Positions 45,540 to 53,250 of a stretch of DNA of 64,000 bases are shown here, one piece after another. The notes beneath the pieces were generated by a model. The model saw only the letters and a program-made list of their open reading frames with translations. It was not told the origin of the DNA and did not search any database. Positions within the stretch are counted from its first letter, which is position 1. Each line of letters begins with the position of its first letter. Source of the DNA: Stenotrophomonas maltophilia (GTDB lineage Bacteria; Pseudomonadota; Gammaproteobacteria; Xanthomonadales; Xanthomonadaceae); NCBI RefSeq assembly GCF_006970445.1, contig NZ_CP033877.1:2674750-2738749 (forward strand). Reading direction: 5' to 3'. The position numbers were made by a program, and so were the translations under genes.

Positions 45540-46412
45540 TTACAGCGTGGGTTCGATCAGTACGCCGCCATGCGCCACGCGGTCATAGCAGGCGCGCACC
45601 ACATCCTCCCCGTACTTCAGCTCCAGCCGGCGCACGATGAAGTGGCCGCGCGCCATGTCCTGGTAGTAATCGGTGAACATGGTATTCAGTGTTGCACCCG
45701 CGGCGGCACCGACGATCGGCACCGCCTGCGCGGCGAACTTCTCGGTGACCACCACGCCGAATCGCGCCGCCACCTTCTCCACCATCTTCGCCAGCAGTTT
45801 GCCGGCCTCCTTCGGCGCCACACCCAGGGTCAGGTCGCGACCGGTCACCACGCGCCCGGCCAGCTCGGCCGACAGGTGGCGCATCACATCGGTGGTGAAC
45901 CCACGGGCCAGGTAATAGCCCGTCTCGCTCGCGTCATCGCGTGGCGAGTTGCCGCCCAGCGCGAACACCTCCAGGCAGGCCTGGCGGGTACTGAACTCGG
46001 ACAGGTCGAACCCCTCGCTGCGAGCCACGTCCGCCACCGCGCGCATCATGATGGTGGTCGACACCGGCAGCTCGATGAATAGTGCCGCGAAGCCGAAGGC
46101 CCCGCCCACCGCGCCCGAGGTCGCGGCGGCCACCTTGTGCCAGCGGGTCGACGCTCCCTTGCCGGGCGAGTTGTCCATGCTCCACAGGGCCGCCTGCGCC
46201 GACTTGGACAGCGCCGCCTGCACAGCACCGTGGATGCGGCCGGAGACTGCCTTGGGCAGCGCCTTCACCGCGAACTCCAGCGGCGTGCCGACCAGGTTGG
46301 CCATGCGCGCGGTCAGGGTCGGCGCTTCCAGCAAGGCCACCGCCCGCTGCAGGTCGGACCAGTCGCGGGCGTCGTGGGCAATATCGCGGGGGAGCAGGAT
46401 GGGCTCGTTCAT
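45540..46412 (-). CDS. EcsC family protein
   Basis: 290 residues. The EcsC domain (named after the third gene of a Bacillus ABC locus, function unknown) shows as SGAVGGAFGFAALFIELPVSTTIMMRAVADVARSEG, the FALGG segment and the late VPIVGAAAGATLNTMFTDYYQDMARGHF. Two hydrophobic glycine-rich stretches suggest membrane association. Start ATG 46412 has only a weak ribosome site. Flanked by the two copies of the covarying hairpin. Confidence 0.85.
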   Translation of the reverse strand: MNEPILLPRDIAHDARDWSDLQRAVALLEAPTLTARMANLVGTPLEFAVKALPKAVSGRIHGAVQAALSKSAQAALWSMDNSPGKGASTRWHKVAAATSGAVGGAFGFAALFIELPVSTTIMMRAVADVARSEGFDLSEFSTRQACLEVFALGGNSPRDDASETGYYLARGFTTDVMRHLSAELAGRVVTGRDLTLGVAPKEAGKLLAKMVEKVAARFGVVVTEKFAAQAVPIVGAAAGATLNTMFTDYYQDMARGHFIVRRLELKYGEDVVRACYDRVAHGGVLIEPTL

Positions 46413-46466
46413 GGCGCCGATCTTAGCGTCATGGAGTTGAACGGTTCGTCGCGAGGCACGACAGAA

Positions 46467-46504
46467 GGGTCAGAGCCCTTTCCGCTGGAAAGGAATCCGA
46501 CCCC
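46467..46504. repeat. Covarying 38-bp hairpin, copy 2
   Basis: GGGTCAGAGCCCTTTCC... with inner stem CCTTTCC/GGAAAGG and outer stem GGGTC/GACCC. Starts 11 bases after the orn stop codon on the minus strand. Same orientation as copy 1. Confidence 0.75.
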
Positions 46505-46515
46505 GGCGTCGTTGT

Positions 46516-47088
46516 TCAGGCAGCCGGCAGCCCCGACAGCGCGCCCATGAACTGGCGGTAATGGCGCAGCTCGGCGATCGAATCGTGCACGTCGCTCAGC
46601 GCGGTGTGGTTGCTGTTCTTGCCGACGCCGGCGGCCACGCTCGGTGCCCAGCGCTTGGCCAGTTCCTTCACCGTGGACACGTCCAGGTTGCGGTAGTGGA
46701 AGTACTTCTCCAGGCGCGGCATCTGGCGGTGCAGGAAGCGGCGGTCCTGGCAGATCGAGTTGCCGCACATCGGCGAAAGGCCGGCCGGGATCCACTGCGC
46801 CAGGAAGTTCACCGTCTGCGCCTCGGCCTGGCCCAGGGTGGTGGTGCTGTCCACCACGCGCTGCCACAGGCCCGAACGGCGGTGCTGGTTGCGGTTCCAC
46901 TCATCCATCGCTTCCAGCGTTTCCAGCGGGTGATGGATGGCGAATTCCGGCCCTTCGGCCAGCACGTTGAGCTGGGCATCGGTGACCACGGTGGCGATCT
47001 CGATGATCGAATCGTTGTCGGTATCCAACCCGGTCATTTCCAGGTCGATCCAGATCAGTCGCTCGTTGGCCGCGCCGTTGTCCGCCAT
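46516..47088 (-). CDS. orn: Oligoribonuclease
   Basis: 190 residues. 3'-5' DEDDh exonuclease degrading di- to pentanucleotides, including pGpG from c-di-GMP turnover. Motifs: [12 protein letters not shown] (ExoI), [16 protein letters not shown] (ExoII) and [14 protein letters not shown] (ExoIII with the catalytic His). GAGG precedes ATG. It completes the c-di-GMP degradation route relevant to the cyclases in this window. Confidence 0.96.
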   Translation of the reverse strand: MADNGAANERLIWIDLEMTGLDTDNDSIIEIATVVTDAQLNVLAEGPEFAIHHPLETLEAMDEWNRNQHRRSGLWQRVVDSTTTLGQAEAQTVNFLAQWIPAGLSPMCGNSICQDRRFLHRQMPRLEKYFHYRNLDVSTVKELAKRWAPSVAAGVGKNSNHTALSDVHDSIAELRHYRQFMGALSGLPAA

Positions 47089-47162
47089 GTGTCGCCTCGT
47101 TGCTGGGCAGGCGCGCGGCCTACCGGTGAAGGAAAGGGGCGCCCATCATACCCTTTCGCCAC

Positions 47163-47687
47163 TCAGCCCTCGCCGGCGTGGTCTTCCAGCAGCAGCGGCG
47201 GTTTGCCGCGCTTGGCGCGGAAATAATTGGTCAGGCGCATGCTGGCCTCCTTGGCCAGCACCCCACCATGGATCTCCACCCGGTGGTTGTGGCGGGCATC
47301 ACCCAGCAGGTCGAACACGCTGCCGCAGGCGCCGGTCTTGGGGTCGCTGGCGCCGTAGACCAGGCGGGCTACGCGTGCATGCACGATCGCCATCGCGCAC
47401 ATCGCGCACGGTTCCAGGGTCACGTACAGGGTGCTGCCGAGCAGCCGATGATTGGCCAGCAGCGTGCCACCGGCCCGCATGGCCACGATCTCGGCATGCG
47501 CACTGGGATCGTGAGAGGCGATGTTGAGGTTCCAGCCCTCGCCCAGCAGCTGGCCATCGGCGCCCACCAGTACCGCACCGACCGGAATCTCGTCGAACTC
47601 GCGCTGCGCACGCTCGGCCAGCGCCAGCGCATGGCGCATCCAGTGTTCATCGGCATCGTGCACCGGTACACCCAGGGCATCAGTCAT
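47163..47687 (-). CDS. tadA: tRNA adenosine(34) deaminase
   Basis: 174 residues. Zinc cytidine/adenosine deaminase with HAEIVAM (catalytic His-Ala-Glu) and PCAMCAMAI (two zinc cysteines). The wording WMRHALALAERAQREFDEIPVGAVLV and YGASDPKTGACGSV is TadA-specific; it converts A34 to inosine in tRNA-Arg(ACG). Start ATG 47687. Lies 74 bases downstream of nothing co-directional except the hxlR-type gene 75 bases away, so probably separate. Confidence 0.92.
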   Translation of the reverse strand: MTDALGVPVHDADEHWMRHALALAERAQREFDEIPVGAVLVGADGQLLGEGWNLNIASHDPSAHAEIVAMRAGGTLLANHRLLGSTLYVTLEPCAMCAMAIVHARVARLVYGASDPKTGACGSVFDLLGDARHNHRVEIHGGVLAKEASMRLTNYFRAKRGKPPLLLEDHAGEG

Positions 47688-47762
47688 GGCGGTTCTCGCG
47701 TGTCTACAGGGCCAGGATGGCCGCCGGGGCCGCATTGTACGCCCGCGCCCGTGCAGGCGCCG

Positions 47763-48122
47763 CTAGCGTGCGTCGAAGCGCTCGCGGGCGGCGTCCAGCG
47801 CCGGGAAGTTGTGCTCGGCCCAACGGTCCAGGGCAGACAGCGTGTCAACCAGACCACGCGCGACCTCGGTCAGCCGGTACTCCACATGCAGCGGCTTGCT
47901 GCCCCGCTCACACCGCTCGACCAGGCCATTACGCTCCAGCTGCCGAAGGGTCTGGGTCAGCACCTTCTGCGAGATGCCTTCGATCTTCCGCAGCAGCGCG
48001 CCATTGCGCAGCGGCCCCTGCGCCAGCGCCGGCAACAGCAGCATCACCCACTTGCCGGAGATCAGCGCCAGCGCATCGCGTGCCGAGCAATCGGCGGCAT
48101 AGACATCGCCCGGACAGGCCAT
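47763..48122 (-). CDS. HxlR-family transcriptional regulator
   Basis: 119 residues. A winged-helix HxlR domain: DALALISGKWVMLLLPALAQGPLRNGALLRKIEGISQKVLTQTLRQLERNGLVER. C14 near the N-terminus (AADCSARDALAL) is at the place where redox-sensing members have their cysteine. ATG 48122 is preceded by GAGG. It is divergent from a quinone-reductase-like gene, a typical regulator-target pair for electrophile response. Confidence 0.88.
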   Translation of the reverse strand: MACPGDVYAADCSARDALALISGKWVMLLLPALAQGPLRNGALLRKIEGISQKVLTQTLRQLERNGLVERCERGSKPLHVEYRLTEVARGLVDTLSALDRWAEHNFPALDAARERFDAR

Positions 48123-48125
48123 GGT

Positions 48126-48137
48126 TACCTCAAGGTA
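48126..48137. promoter_or_regulatory. Candidate HxlR operator
   Basis: TACCT-CA-AGGTA, a perfect short dyad overlapping the ribosome site of the hxlR-type gene and lying between it and the divergent oxidoreductase. Binding here could repress both genes; position is the only evidence. Confidence 0.4.
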
Positions 48138-48200
48138 CGTAATTGCCGGAGCACTCCGGCACCGCGAGGATGGTCGCACACTCCACCAACACCTCGCCCC

Positions 48201-48968
48201 ATGCGCGCCCTGATTCTGCTTGCCCATCCCGAACCCCGCTCGTTCAACGCCTACCTGGCCGCGCAGGCCGCCGAGCAGCTGCGGCATGACGCGCTGCAGG
48301 TGGACGTGGTCGACCTGTATGCAGAGAGCTTCGATCCGCTGGAAGCGGCCCAACATCATTCAAGACGCCTGCAGCCCGGCCGTTTCGATGCCCAGCGAGA
48401 ACAACGCCACAGCGCCGAGCATGATCTTCTGCCCACCGACGTGCGCCGCCACCTGCAGCTGCTGCAGGCCACTGACCTGCTGATCCTGCAGTTCCCGCTG
48501 TGGTGGTTCGCGGCGCCGGCGATCCTCAAGGGCTGGCTGGACCGCGTGCTGGTCTACGGGCCGATGTACAACAGCCGCCTGCGCCACGAACACGGCGCGA
48601 TGCGCGGCAAGCGTGCCTTGCTCAGCGTCACCACTGGCTCTTCGGCGCGGGCCTGCGCCGTCGACGGCCGCGAGGGTGATACCCGCTTGTTGATGTGGCC
48701 GTTGATGTACAGCCTGCGCTACGTCGGCTTCGACGTGATGGAACCGCATGTGGTGCATGGTGTGCGTTCCGGGCTGGCACCGGAGCGCGTGCAGGCGCAC
48801 GACGAGGCGCTCACCATGGCTGCACGTAACTACCGGGAACGACTTGCTCAGTGGAAGCAGTGGCCGATCGTGCCTTTCAATGACAGCGAGGACTTCGAGG
48901 ACGGCGTGGTGCTGCGCGCGGAAGCCACAGCCTACAGTCCCTTCATCCGCCATCGCCACACAGGATGA
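48201..48968 (+). CDS. NAD(P)H-quinone oxidoreductase-like flavoprotein
   Basis: 255 residues with the flavodoxin_2 fold of NQO1/MdaB/KefF: ALILLAHPEPRSFNAYLA at the N-terminus, LLILQFPLWWFAAPAILKGWLDRV (FMN/FAD site) and LLSVTTGSSA. Probably reduces quinones or electrophiles by two electrons. The start at ATG 48201 matches the family opening. Divergent from the HxlR regulator, 78 bases between starts. Confidence 0.88.
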   Translation: MRALILLAHPEPRSFNAYLAAQAAEQLRHDALQVDVVDLYAESFDPLEAAQHHSRRLQPGRFDAQREQRHSAEHDLLPTDVRRHLQLLQATDLLILQFPLWWFAAPAILKGWLDRVLVYGPMYNSRLRHEHGAMRGKRALLSVTTGSSARACAVDGREGDTRLLMWPLMYSLRYVGFDVMEPHVVHGVRSGLAPERVQAHDEALTMAARNYRERLAQWKQWPIVPFNDSEDFEDGVVLRAEATAYSPFIRHRHTG

Positions 48969-49036
48969 ATCCGCTTCTGCAGGCGTGGCCGGAAAACTTC
49001 ATACTGCGCGTTCCTGTCAAGCACCTTGGTGAACCC

Positions 49037-49474
49037 ATGACCACCCTGCGCTCCTCGCGCGCCGACGACGGCACCGCCCTCGTCGACCTCTGGCGTCGCG
49101 CCGTCGACGCCACCCACGATTTCCTCAGCGCCGAAGACCGCCAGGCCATCGATGCCGAAGTGGCTGCTTTCCTGCCACAGGCGCCGATGACCGTTGCCGT
49201 CGATGCGCAGGATCGGCCCGTAGGCTTCATGCTGATCGACGGCACACACATGGAAGCGCTGTTCATCGATCCCGACGTGCGCGGCACTGGTATCGGCCGG
49301 CAGCTGCTGCAGCATGCGCTGGCCCTGCATCCGCAGCTGAGTACCGACGTCAACGAACAGAACGCGCAGGCCGTTGGCTTCTACCTGCGCATGGGCTTCG
49401 TCGAAACCGGCCGCTCACCGCTCGATTCGCAGGGCCGTCCGTATCCCCTGATCCATCTCCGGTACAACGGCTGA
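49037..49474 (+). CDS. GNAT acetyltransferase, YjaB-like
   Basis: 145 residues. Closely follows E. coli YjaB by eye: WRRAVDATHDFLSAEDRQAID, FMLIDGTHMEALFIDPDVRGTGIGRQLLQ and TDVNEQNAQAVGFYLRMGF. The acetyl-CoA loop VRGTGIG is intact. The substrate is unknown. ATG 49037 gives the family length. It begins 68 bases after the oxidoreductase stop and may be in the same unit. Confidence 0.87.
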   Translation: MTTLRSSRADDGTALVDLWRRAVDATHDFLSAEDRQAIDAEVAAFLPQAPMTVAVDAQDRPVGFMLIDGTHMEALFIDPDVRGTGIGRQLLQHALALHPQLSTDVNEQNAQAVGFYLRMGFVETGRSPLDSQGRPYPLIHLRYNG

Positions 49475-49531
49475 CATCCCTCGGCAGCAGCCACGTGCTA
49501 GCGTGGCTGCTTTCGGAGAGGAGTGCCGTGC

Positions 49532-49738
49532 ATGGACGGTGGCAGAGTCCTGTTGACCCTGTTCGCGCTGGGAATAAGCCTGGTATGGATCCTGGTGCCG
49601 TTCGCGATCTTCGCGGTGCGCAATCTGCTGCGCGAGCTGCTGGCCGAGCAGCGTCGCACCAATGAACTGCTTGAACACATCGGCGGCTACCGCATTCCCA
49701 AGCCGCAACCCGAGCCTACCGTCTGGCGTGCGCCCTGA
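49532..49738 (+). CDS. Small single-helix membrane protein
   Basis: 68 residues from ATG 49532, with GAGGAG 8 bases upstream (a GTG at 49523 is too close to that site). One strong membrane helix (LTLFALGISLVWILVPFAIFAV) is followed by a charged amphipathic stretch (RNLLRELLAEQRRTNELLEHIGG) that could be a short coiled coil, and a Pro-rich tail. No family recognised; a structural or regulatory partner protein is possible. Confidence 0.68.
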   Translation: MDGGRVLLTLFALGISLVWILVPFAIFAVRNLLRELLAEQRRTNELLEHIGGYRIPKPQPEPTVWRAP

Positions 49739-49750
49739 CCTCCCAGACAC

Positions 49751-50287
49751 TCAGGCGCTGGCTTCAAAGGCCGTGGAGTAGCTCACCTCGCCCTGCGCCA
49801 TCGGCGGACGCAGGCACAGCGCCTGGAAGTACTCTGGCGGAACACCCGGCAGCACCAGGCCCGGCTCGGCGCGGAACCCGAACCGCCCGTAATACGCCGG
49901 CTCCCCCAGCAATACACAGCCGTGCGCGTCCTGCCCACGCAATGCGTCGAGCGCCGCGTGCATCAGCGCCGCGCCAATGCCCTGCCCCTGCCATTCGGGC
50001 AGCACCGAGATGGGGCCGAGACCGAACCAGCCCGTACTGCCATCGCTGACCGTCATCGGCGACAGGGCGATGTGGCCGACCACCTGCCCTTGCCGCTCGG
50101 CGACCAGCGAAATGCTCAGCTCTCCGCGTGCACGCAGCGCGTCGACGATGAACTGCTCGGTGTGGCTGCTGTGCGGGGCTTCGCGGAAGGCCGCCGCGGT
50201 GAGTGCGTGGATGACCGCGTGGTCTTCGCGGGTTTCGGGGCGGATCGTGCAGTTCAAGGAGAACGCCTTTGATGAAGTGATGGACAT
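49751..50287 (-). CDS. GNAT acetyltransferase, YhbS-like
   Basis: 178 residues. YhbS-type wording: IRPETREDHAVIHALTAAAF, ISLVAERQGQVVGHIALSP, GLGPISVLPEWQGQGIGAALM and GEPAYYGRFGFRAEPGL. A general small-molecule or protein acetyltransferase fold; the substrate is unknown. Divergent from the T4SS lipoprotein/effector operon that begins at 50519; 50288-50518 between them holds no gene and presumably the operon's promoter. Confidence 0.87.
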   Translation of the reverse strand: MSITSSKAFSLNCTIRPETREDHAVIHALTAAAFREAPHSSHTEQFIVDALRARGELSISLVAERQGQVVGHIALSPMTVSDGSTGWFGLGPISVLPEWQGQGIGAALMHAALDALRGQDAHGCVLLGEPAYYGRFGFRAEPGLVLPGVPPEYFQALCLRPPMAQGEVSYSTAFEASA

Positions 50288-50518
50288 GTGAATGATCGAT
50301 TTCCGTCACGGATTCAGCTACGAACCTGCGTCCGGCAGCAGAGCCAACGCGACGATGGGATGCCCTGTGCGGCAAGCGATCTGCCGGCGCGGCGCGCCCT
50401 GGGTGCGTCAAAAATCCGTCTCGAGGGGTGGCACAGGGCTCCCGGCACGTTCCATAATCGAGAAACCTGCCACCCAGGAAGGATATATGGACATGGACGC
50501 ACGATGCAGGATCGGGCC

Positions 50519-51175
50519 ATGGGTGTAGCACACCGCGCGCACAGGGGAAGGCCGTTGCTGGCATTGCTCGCCCTCCTCCCGCTGGCGGCGTGCTCGCCGT
50601 ACGCCGATGCCGAGCGTGACGTCGACGCGGGTGGACGCGGCCTGGCCAAGCTCAACCCGGCCCCGAAGCAGGCCTATGAGCTGGTGCTGACACTGAAGAA
50701 CGCACCGGGCCCGTTCGCGATTGTTGAGGGCGTGGCCCAGTATGACGCCAGCAACCACGCAGATTGTGGGCGGCTCTTATCCGCGACAGGCACTGCGGGC
50801 CGCATCACCAGCCAAGAGCCCGTCACGCTGCGCAAGATCGGCGAGAACGAGTATCGCGGCACGTTCTACCTCGACCGTATGCAGGACGAGGACTACTACG
50901 GTCGTGGCGTCTGCCATTGGTCGCTGACGGGTGTTGGCACGATGCTGCGCGCCACGACCGCCAAGGCGGATACGCGATTCCTGACGTATTTCAGAAAGGA
51001 ACGCATGAACGCCGAATCGCCATTTACTCTCTACTATCCGAAGGCTGCCTATCCTCGCGCCGAACTTGCTGCCAACTATCCTGCAAGTGGCAAGGAAGAT
51101 CCGTCAGCGTACAAAGAAGAGCTGCGCGACGCGCTGTTCTCGACCACCACCACTGTGCAGAAGCTCGCGCCATGA
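50519..51175 (+). CDS. Lipoprotein, candidate immunity protein (paralog 1)
   Basis: 218 residues. Signal peptide with lipobox LLPLAAC-S, so it is anchored in the envelope. The mature part shares long blocks with the next gene product: GGRGLAKLNP, AYELVL-LK-APG, EGVAQYD, RITSQEPV-LRK, DRM-DEDYYGRGVC-W. It is the first gene of an operon ending in a class 3 lipase with a T4SS-type tail. In X-T4SS systems such lipoproteins (X-Tfi) neutralise the cognate effector in the periplasm, so immunity is the likely role. ATG 50519 has AGGA 8 bases upstream; ATG 50504 is possible. Confidence 0.75.
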   Translation: MGVAHRAHRGRPLLALLALLPLAACSPYADAERDVDAGGRGLAKLNPAPKQAYELVLTLKNAPGPFAIVEGVAQYDASNHADCGRLLSATGTAGRITSQEPVTLRKIGENEYRGTFYLDRMQDEDYYGRGVCHWSLTGVGTMLRATTAKADTRFLTYFRKERMNAESPFTLYYPKAAYPRAELAANYPASGKEDPSAYKEELRDALFSTTTTVQKLAP

Positions 51176-51218
51176 ACTGCCAGTGTCACATTTACCTCTA
51201 TCCCCAAGGAGGCCGACA

Positions 51219-51872
51219 TTGCGCCACAAGATGATTCCGTGCCTTGCTCTGCTTCTGTTGACCGCCTGCCACCCGGAGACCGCCATGAACCAGGAACGTG
51301 CCGCTGCTGAAGCCGATGTCGCCCAGGGTGGGCGCGGGCTCGCAAAGCTCAACCCCAGCCCGCGCAAGGCCTATGAACTGGTGCTGCGCCTGAAGGATGC
51401 CCCGGGCGACTTCGCGGTGGTCGAAGGTGTCGCGCAGTACGACGTCACCAACGAAGACCAGTGCGGCCACATCGAGCCGGCCACCGGCACGGCTGCTCGC
51501 ATTACCAGCCAGGAACCGGTGGAACTGCGCAAGGTCGCTGATGGCGAGTACCGGGGCACGTTGTATGTGGACCGCATGTTGGATGAAGACTACTACGGTC
51601 GTGGCGTGTGCAAGTGGGAGTTCACCGGTGCCGGGGCAATGCTGAAGGCAACGGGCGCTGAAGAAGAGACCCGCTTCCTCACCTTCGTTGACGCCAAGCC
51701 GCTGACCGAAGGTGGCGCGCATACGCTCTATTATCCTGTTCTGGTCTATCCGAAGGCAGATCGCGTTCCGAATTTCCCCGCCAGCGGCGAGCCCGATCGC
51801 AGCAATTACGCCCCCGATCTTCAGGACAAGCTGTTTACGATCACCCTCTCCGCAAGTGAGGTGGCGCCGTGA
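51219..51872 (+). CDS. Lipoprotein, candidate immunity protein (paralog 2)
   Basis: 217 residues from TTG 51219, chosen because AAGGAGG lies 6 bases upstream and the resulting RHK gives the signal peptide its positive start; ATG 51231 is weaker. Lipobox LLLLTAC-H. Clearly a tandem duplicate of the preceding lipoprotein, with diverged N- and C-termini. Its stop overlaps the lipase GTG start (GTGA), so immunity and toxin are translationally coupled. This pairing strongly suggests it is the cognate inhibitor of the lipase. Confidence 0.78.
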   Translation: MRHKMIPCLALLLLTACHPETAMNQERAAAEADVAQGGRGLAKLNPSPRKAYELVLRLKDAPGDFAVVEGVAQYDVTNEDQCGHIEPATGTAARITSQEPVELRKVADGEYRGTLYVDRMLDEDYYGRGVCKWEFTGAGAMLKATGAEEETRFLTFVDAKPLTEGGAHTLYYPVLVYPKADRVPNFPASGEPDRSNYAPDLQDKLFTITLSASEVAP

Positions 51873-53197
51873 CCGTCACCTCCCAGGATTACGCCGCGTT
51901 ATCTGATGACGCCTACAAGGATCGGGCCGTCGGCCGACGTGAACCAGGCCAGGAAGAGAAGGTCACGTTAAACGGCCATGAGTACAAGATACTTGAGCAT
52001 GTCAACAATCGTCTCAACGGCTATCAAGGTACCGTCTATCAGCGCGTAGACAGCAAAGAGATCGTCATTGCCCATCGCGGCACCGAGCAGATCGCTCGTG
52101 ATGCGATCCTGACCGATGGCGGCATGGTGGTTGCGCGGACCAATGTGCAAGCGCCGGATGCGATCGCGTTGACACAGAGAACACTCGAAACTGCCGCATT
52201 GCAGGGACGCTTGAATGGCGGACATGCCCCCCAGGTCACCGTCACCGGCCACTCCCTCGGCGGCGCCCTGGCGCAGATCACCTCGCACCACTTCAACGTC
52301 AAGGGCGAGACCTTCAACGCCTATGGCGCGGTCAGCCTCAGCTACCGCATCCCGGAAGGCGGCAACACCATGATCAACCACGTCATGGCCTCCGATCCGG
52401 TCAGCTCCGCCTCGCCGCACTTCGGCCAGGTGCGCATCTATGCCAAGCCGGATGAGATCAAGACACTCGCCGCAAACGGCTTCAGCAATCACCCGATGCG
52501 CGCCCTCATCCCGGACAGCCCGCTCGTCGCAGCAGGCAGCTCGTTCGGCGCGCACAAGCTGGGCAACTTCCTCGGCGACGGCTCGGTGCTGCAACACCCG
52601 GAAACGCAGAAGCTGGCAAAAGACAACGCCAAGATGATCGAAGAGTACCGCGATGACGTCGAATCACTGCGTCGCGGTGTCACCCGCGCGGCACGCGGCA
52701 TCCCGGGCGGCGCCGTCGATCTGTACGACCATATCCGCGGCCCGCTGCAGCCCGGTGAGCCCGCACGTCGCGAAGCGGAAAAGAACGGCCATCACACCAG
52801 CATGCTGCGCATGGACGATGCCAACCATCTTGGCAATCCCTTGTTCAACGATGCGATCCGCGGCGTGCACGCGCAGGACGTGCGCGTCGGACGCGTGCCG
52901 GACGTGATGAGCACGCAGCTGGCAGGCAGCCTGGCTGCCGAAATGCACGCGGCAGGCGGTAAGCGCATCGACGACGTGGTGATGAATGCCGATGCCTCGC
53001 GCAGCTTCGCCGTGCAGGGCCAGGGCGGCGACCCGGCGCACCTGCGCGTGTCGGTGGATACGGCGGTGGCAATGAACACGCCGCTGGAACAGAGCAGCCA
53101 GCGCATCGACCAGCAGGCCGCAGGCCAGCGCCTTGTGCTGGAGCGCGACCAACAGCTGGAACAGCAGCAGAATCAGACCCGCAGCCTGCAGGCCTGA
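51869..53197 (+). CDS. X-T4SS antibacterial effector: class 3 lipase with XVIPCD-like C-terminus
   Basis: 442 residues, GTG start overlapping the upstream stop. N-terminal alpha/beta-hydrolase lipase domain with nucleophile S129 in VTVTGHSLGGALAQ, and IVIAHRGTEQ before it. No signal peptide. The last ~125 residues have the features of the XVIPCD domain that targets Xanthomonas effectors to VirD4: NHLGNPLFNDAIRGV, RIDDVVMNADASRSFAVQGQ and DPAHLRVSVDTA, ending in a Gln-rich tail (QQLEQQQNQ). Expected: delivered by the VirB/D4 system encoded nearby to attack the lipids of rival bacteria. Confidence 0.86.
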   Translation: MTVTSQDYAALSDDAYKDRAVGRREPGQEEKVTLNGHEYKILEHVNNRLNGYQGTVYQRVDSKEIVIAHRGTEQIARDAILTDGGMVVARTNVQAPDAIALTQRTLETAALQGRLNGGHAPQVTVTGHSLGGALAQITSHHFNVKGETFNAYGAVSLSYRIPEGGNTMINHVMASDPVSSASPHFGQVRIYAKPDEIKTLAANGFSNHPMRALIPDSPLVAAGSSFGAHKLGNFLGDGSVLQHPETQKLAKDNAKMIEEYRDDVESLRRGVTRAARGIPGGAVDLYDHIRGPLQPGEPARREAEKNGHHTSMLRMDDANHLGNPLFNDAIRGVHAQDVRVGRVPDVMSTQLAGSLAAEMHAAGGKRIDDVVMNADASRSFAVQGQGGDPAHLRVSVDTAVAMNTPLEQSSQRIDQQAAGQRLVLERDQQLEQQQNQTRSLQA

Positions 53198-53204
53198 TGA
53201 CCGC

Positions 53205-53231
53205 GCGGGAGCCGGCTATCCCGGCTCCCGC
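53205..53231. terminator. Hairpin between convergent effector-locus genes
   Basis: 11-bp perfect stem GCGGGAGCCGG/CCGGCTCCCGC with a 5-base loop, located 8 bases after the lipase stop and 20 bases from the next gene's stop. No T run, so its terminator function is uncertain. Confidence 0.5.
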
Positions 53232-53250
53232 TGCACATCGACACTCTGGT

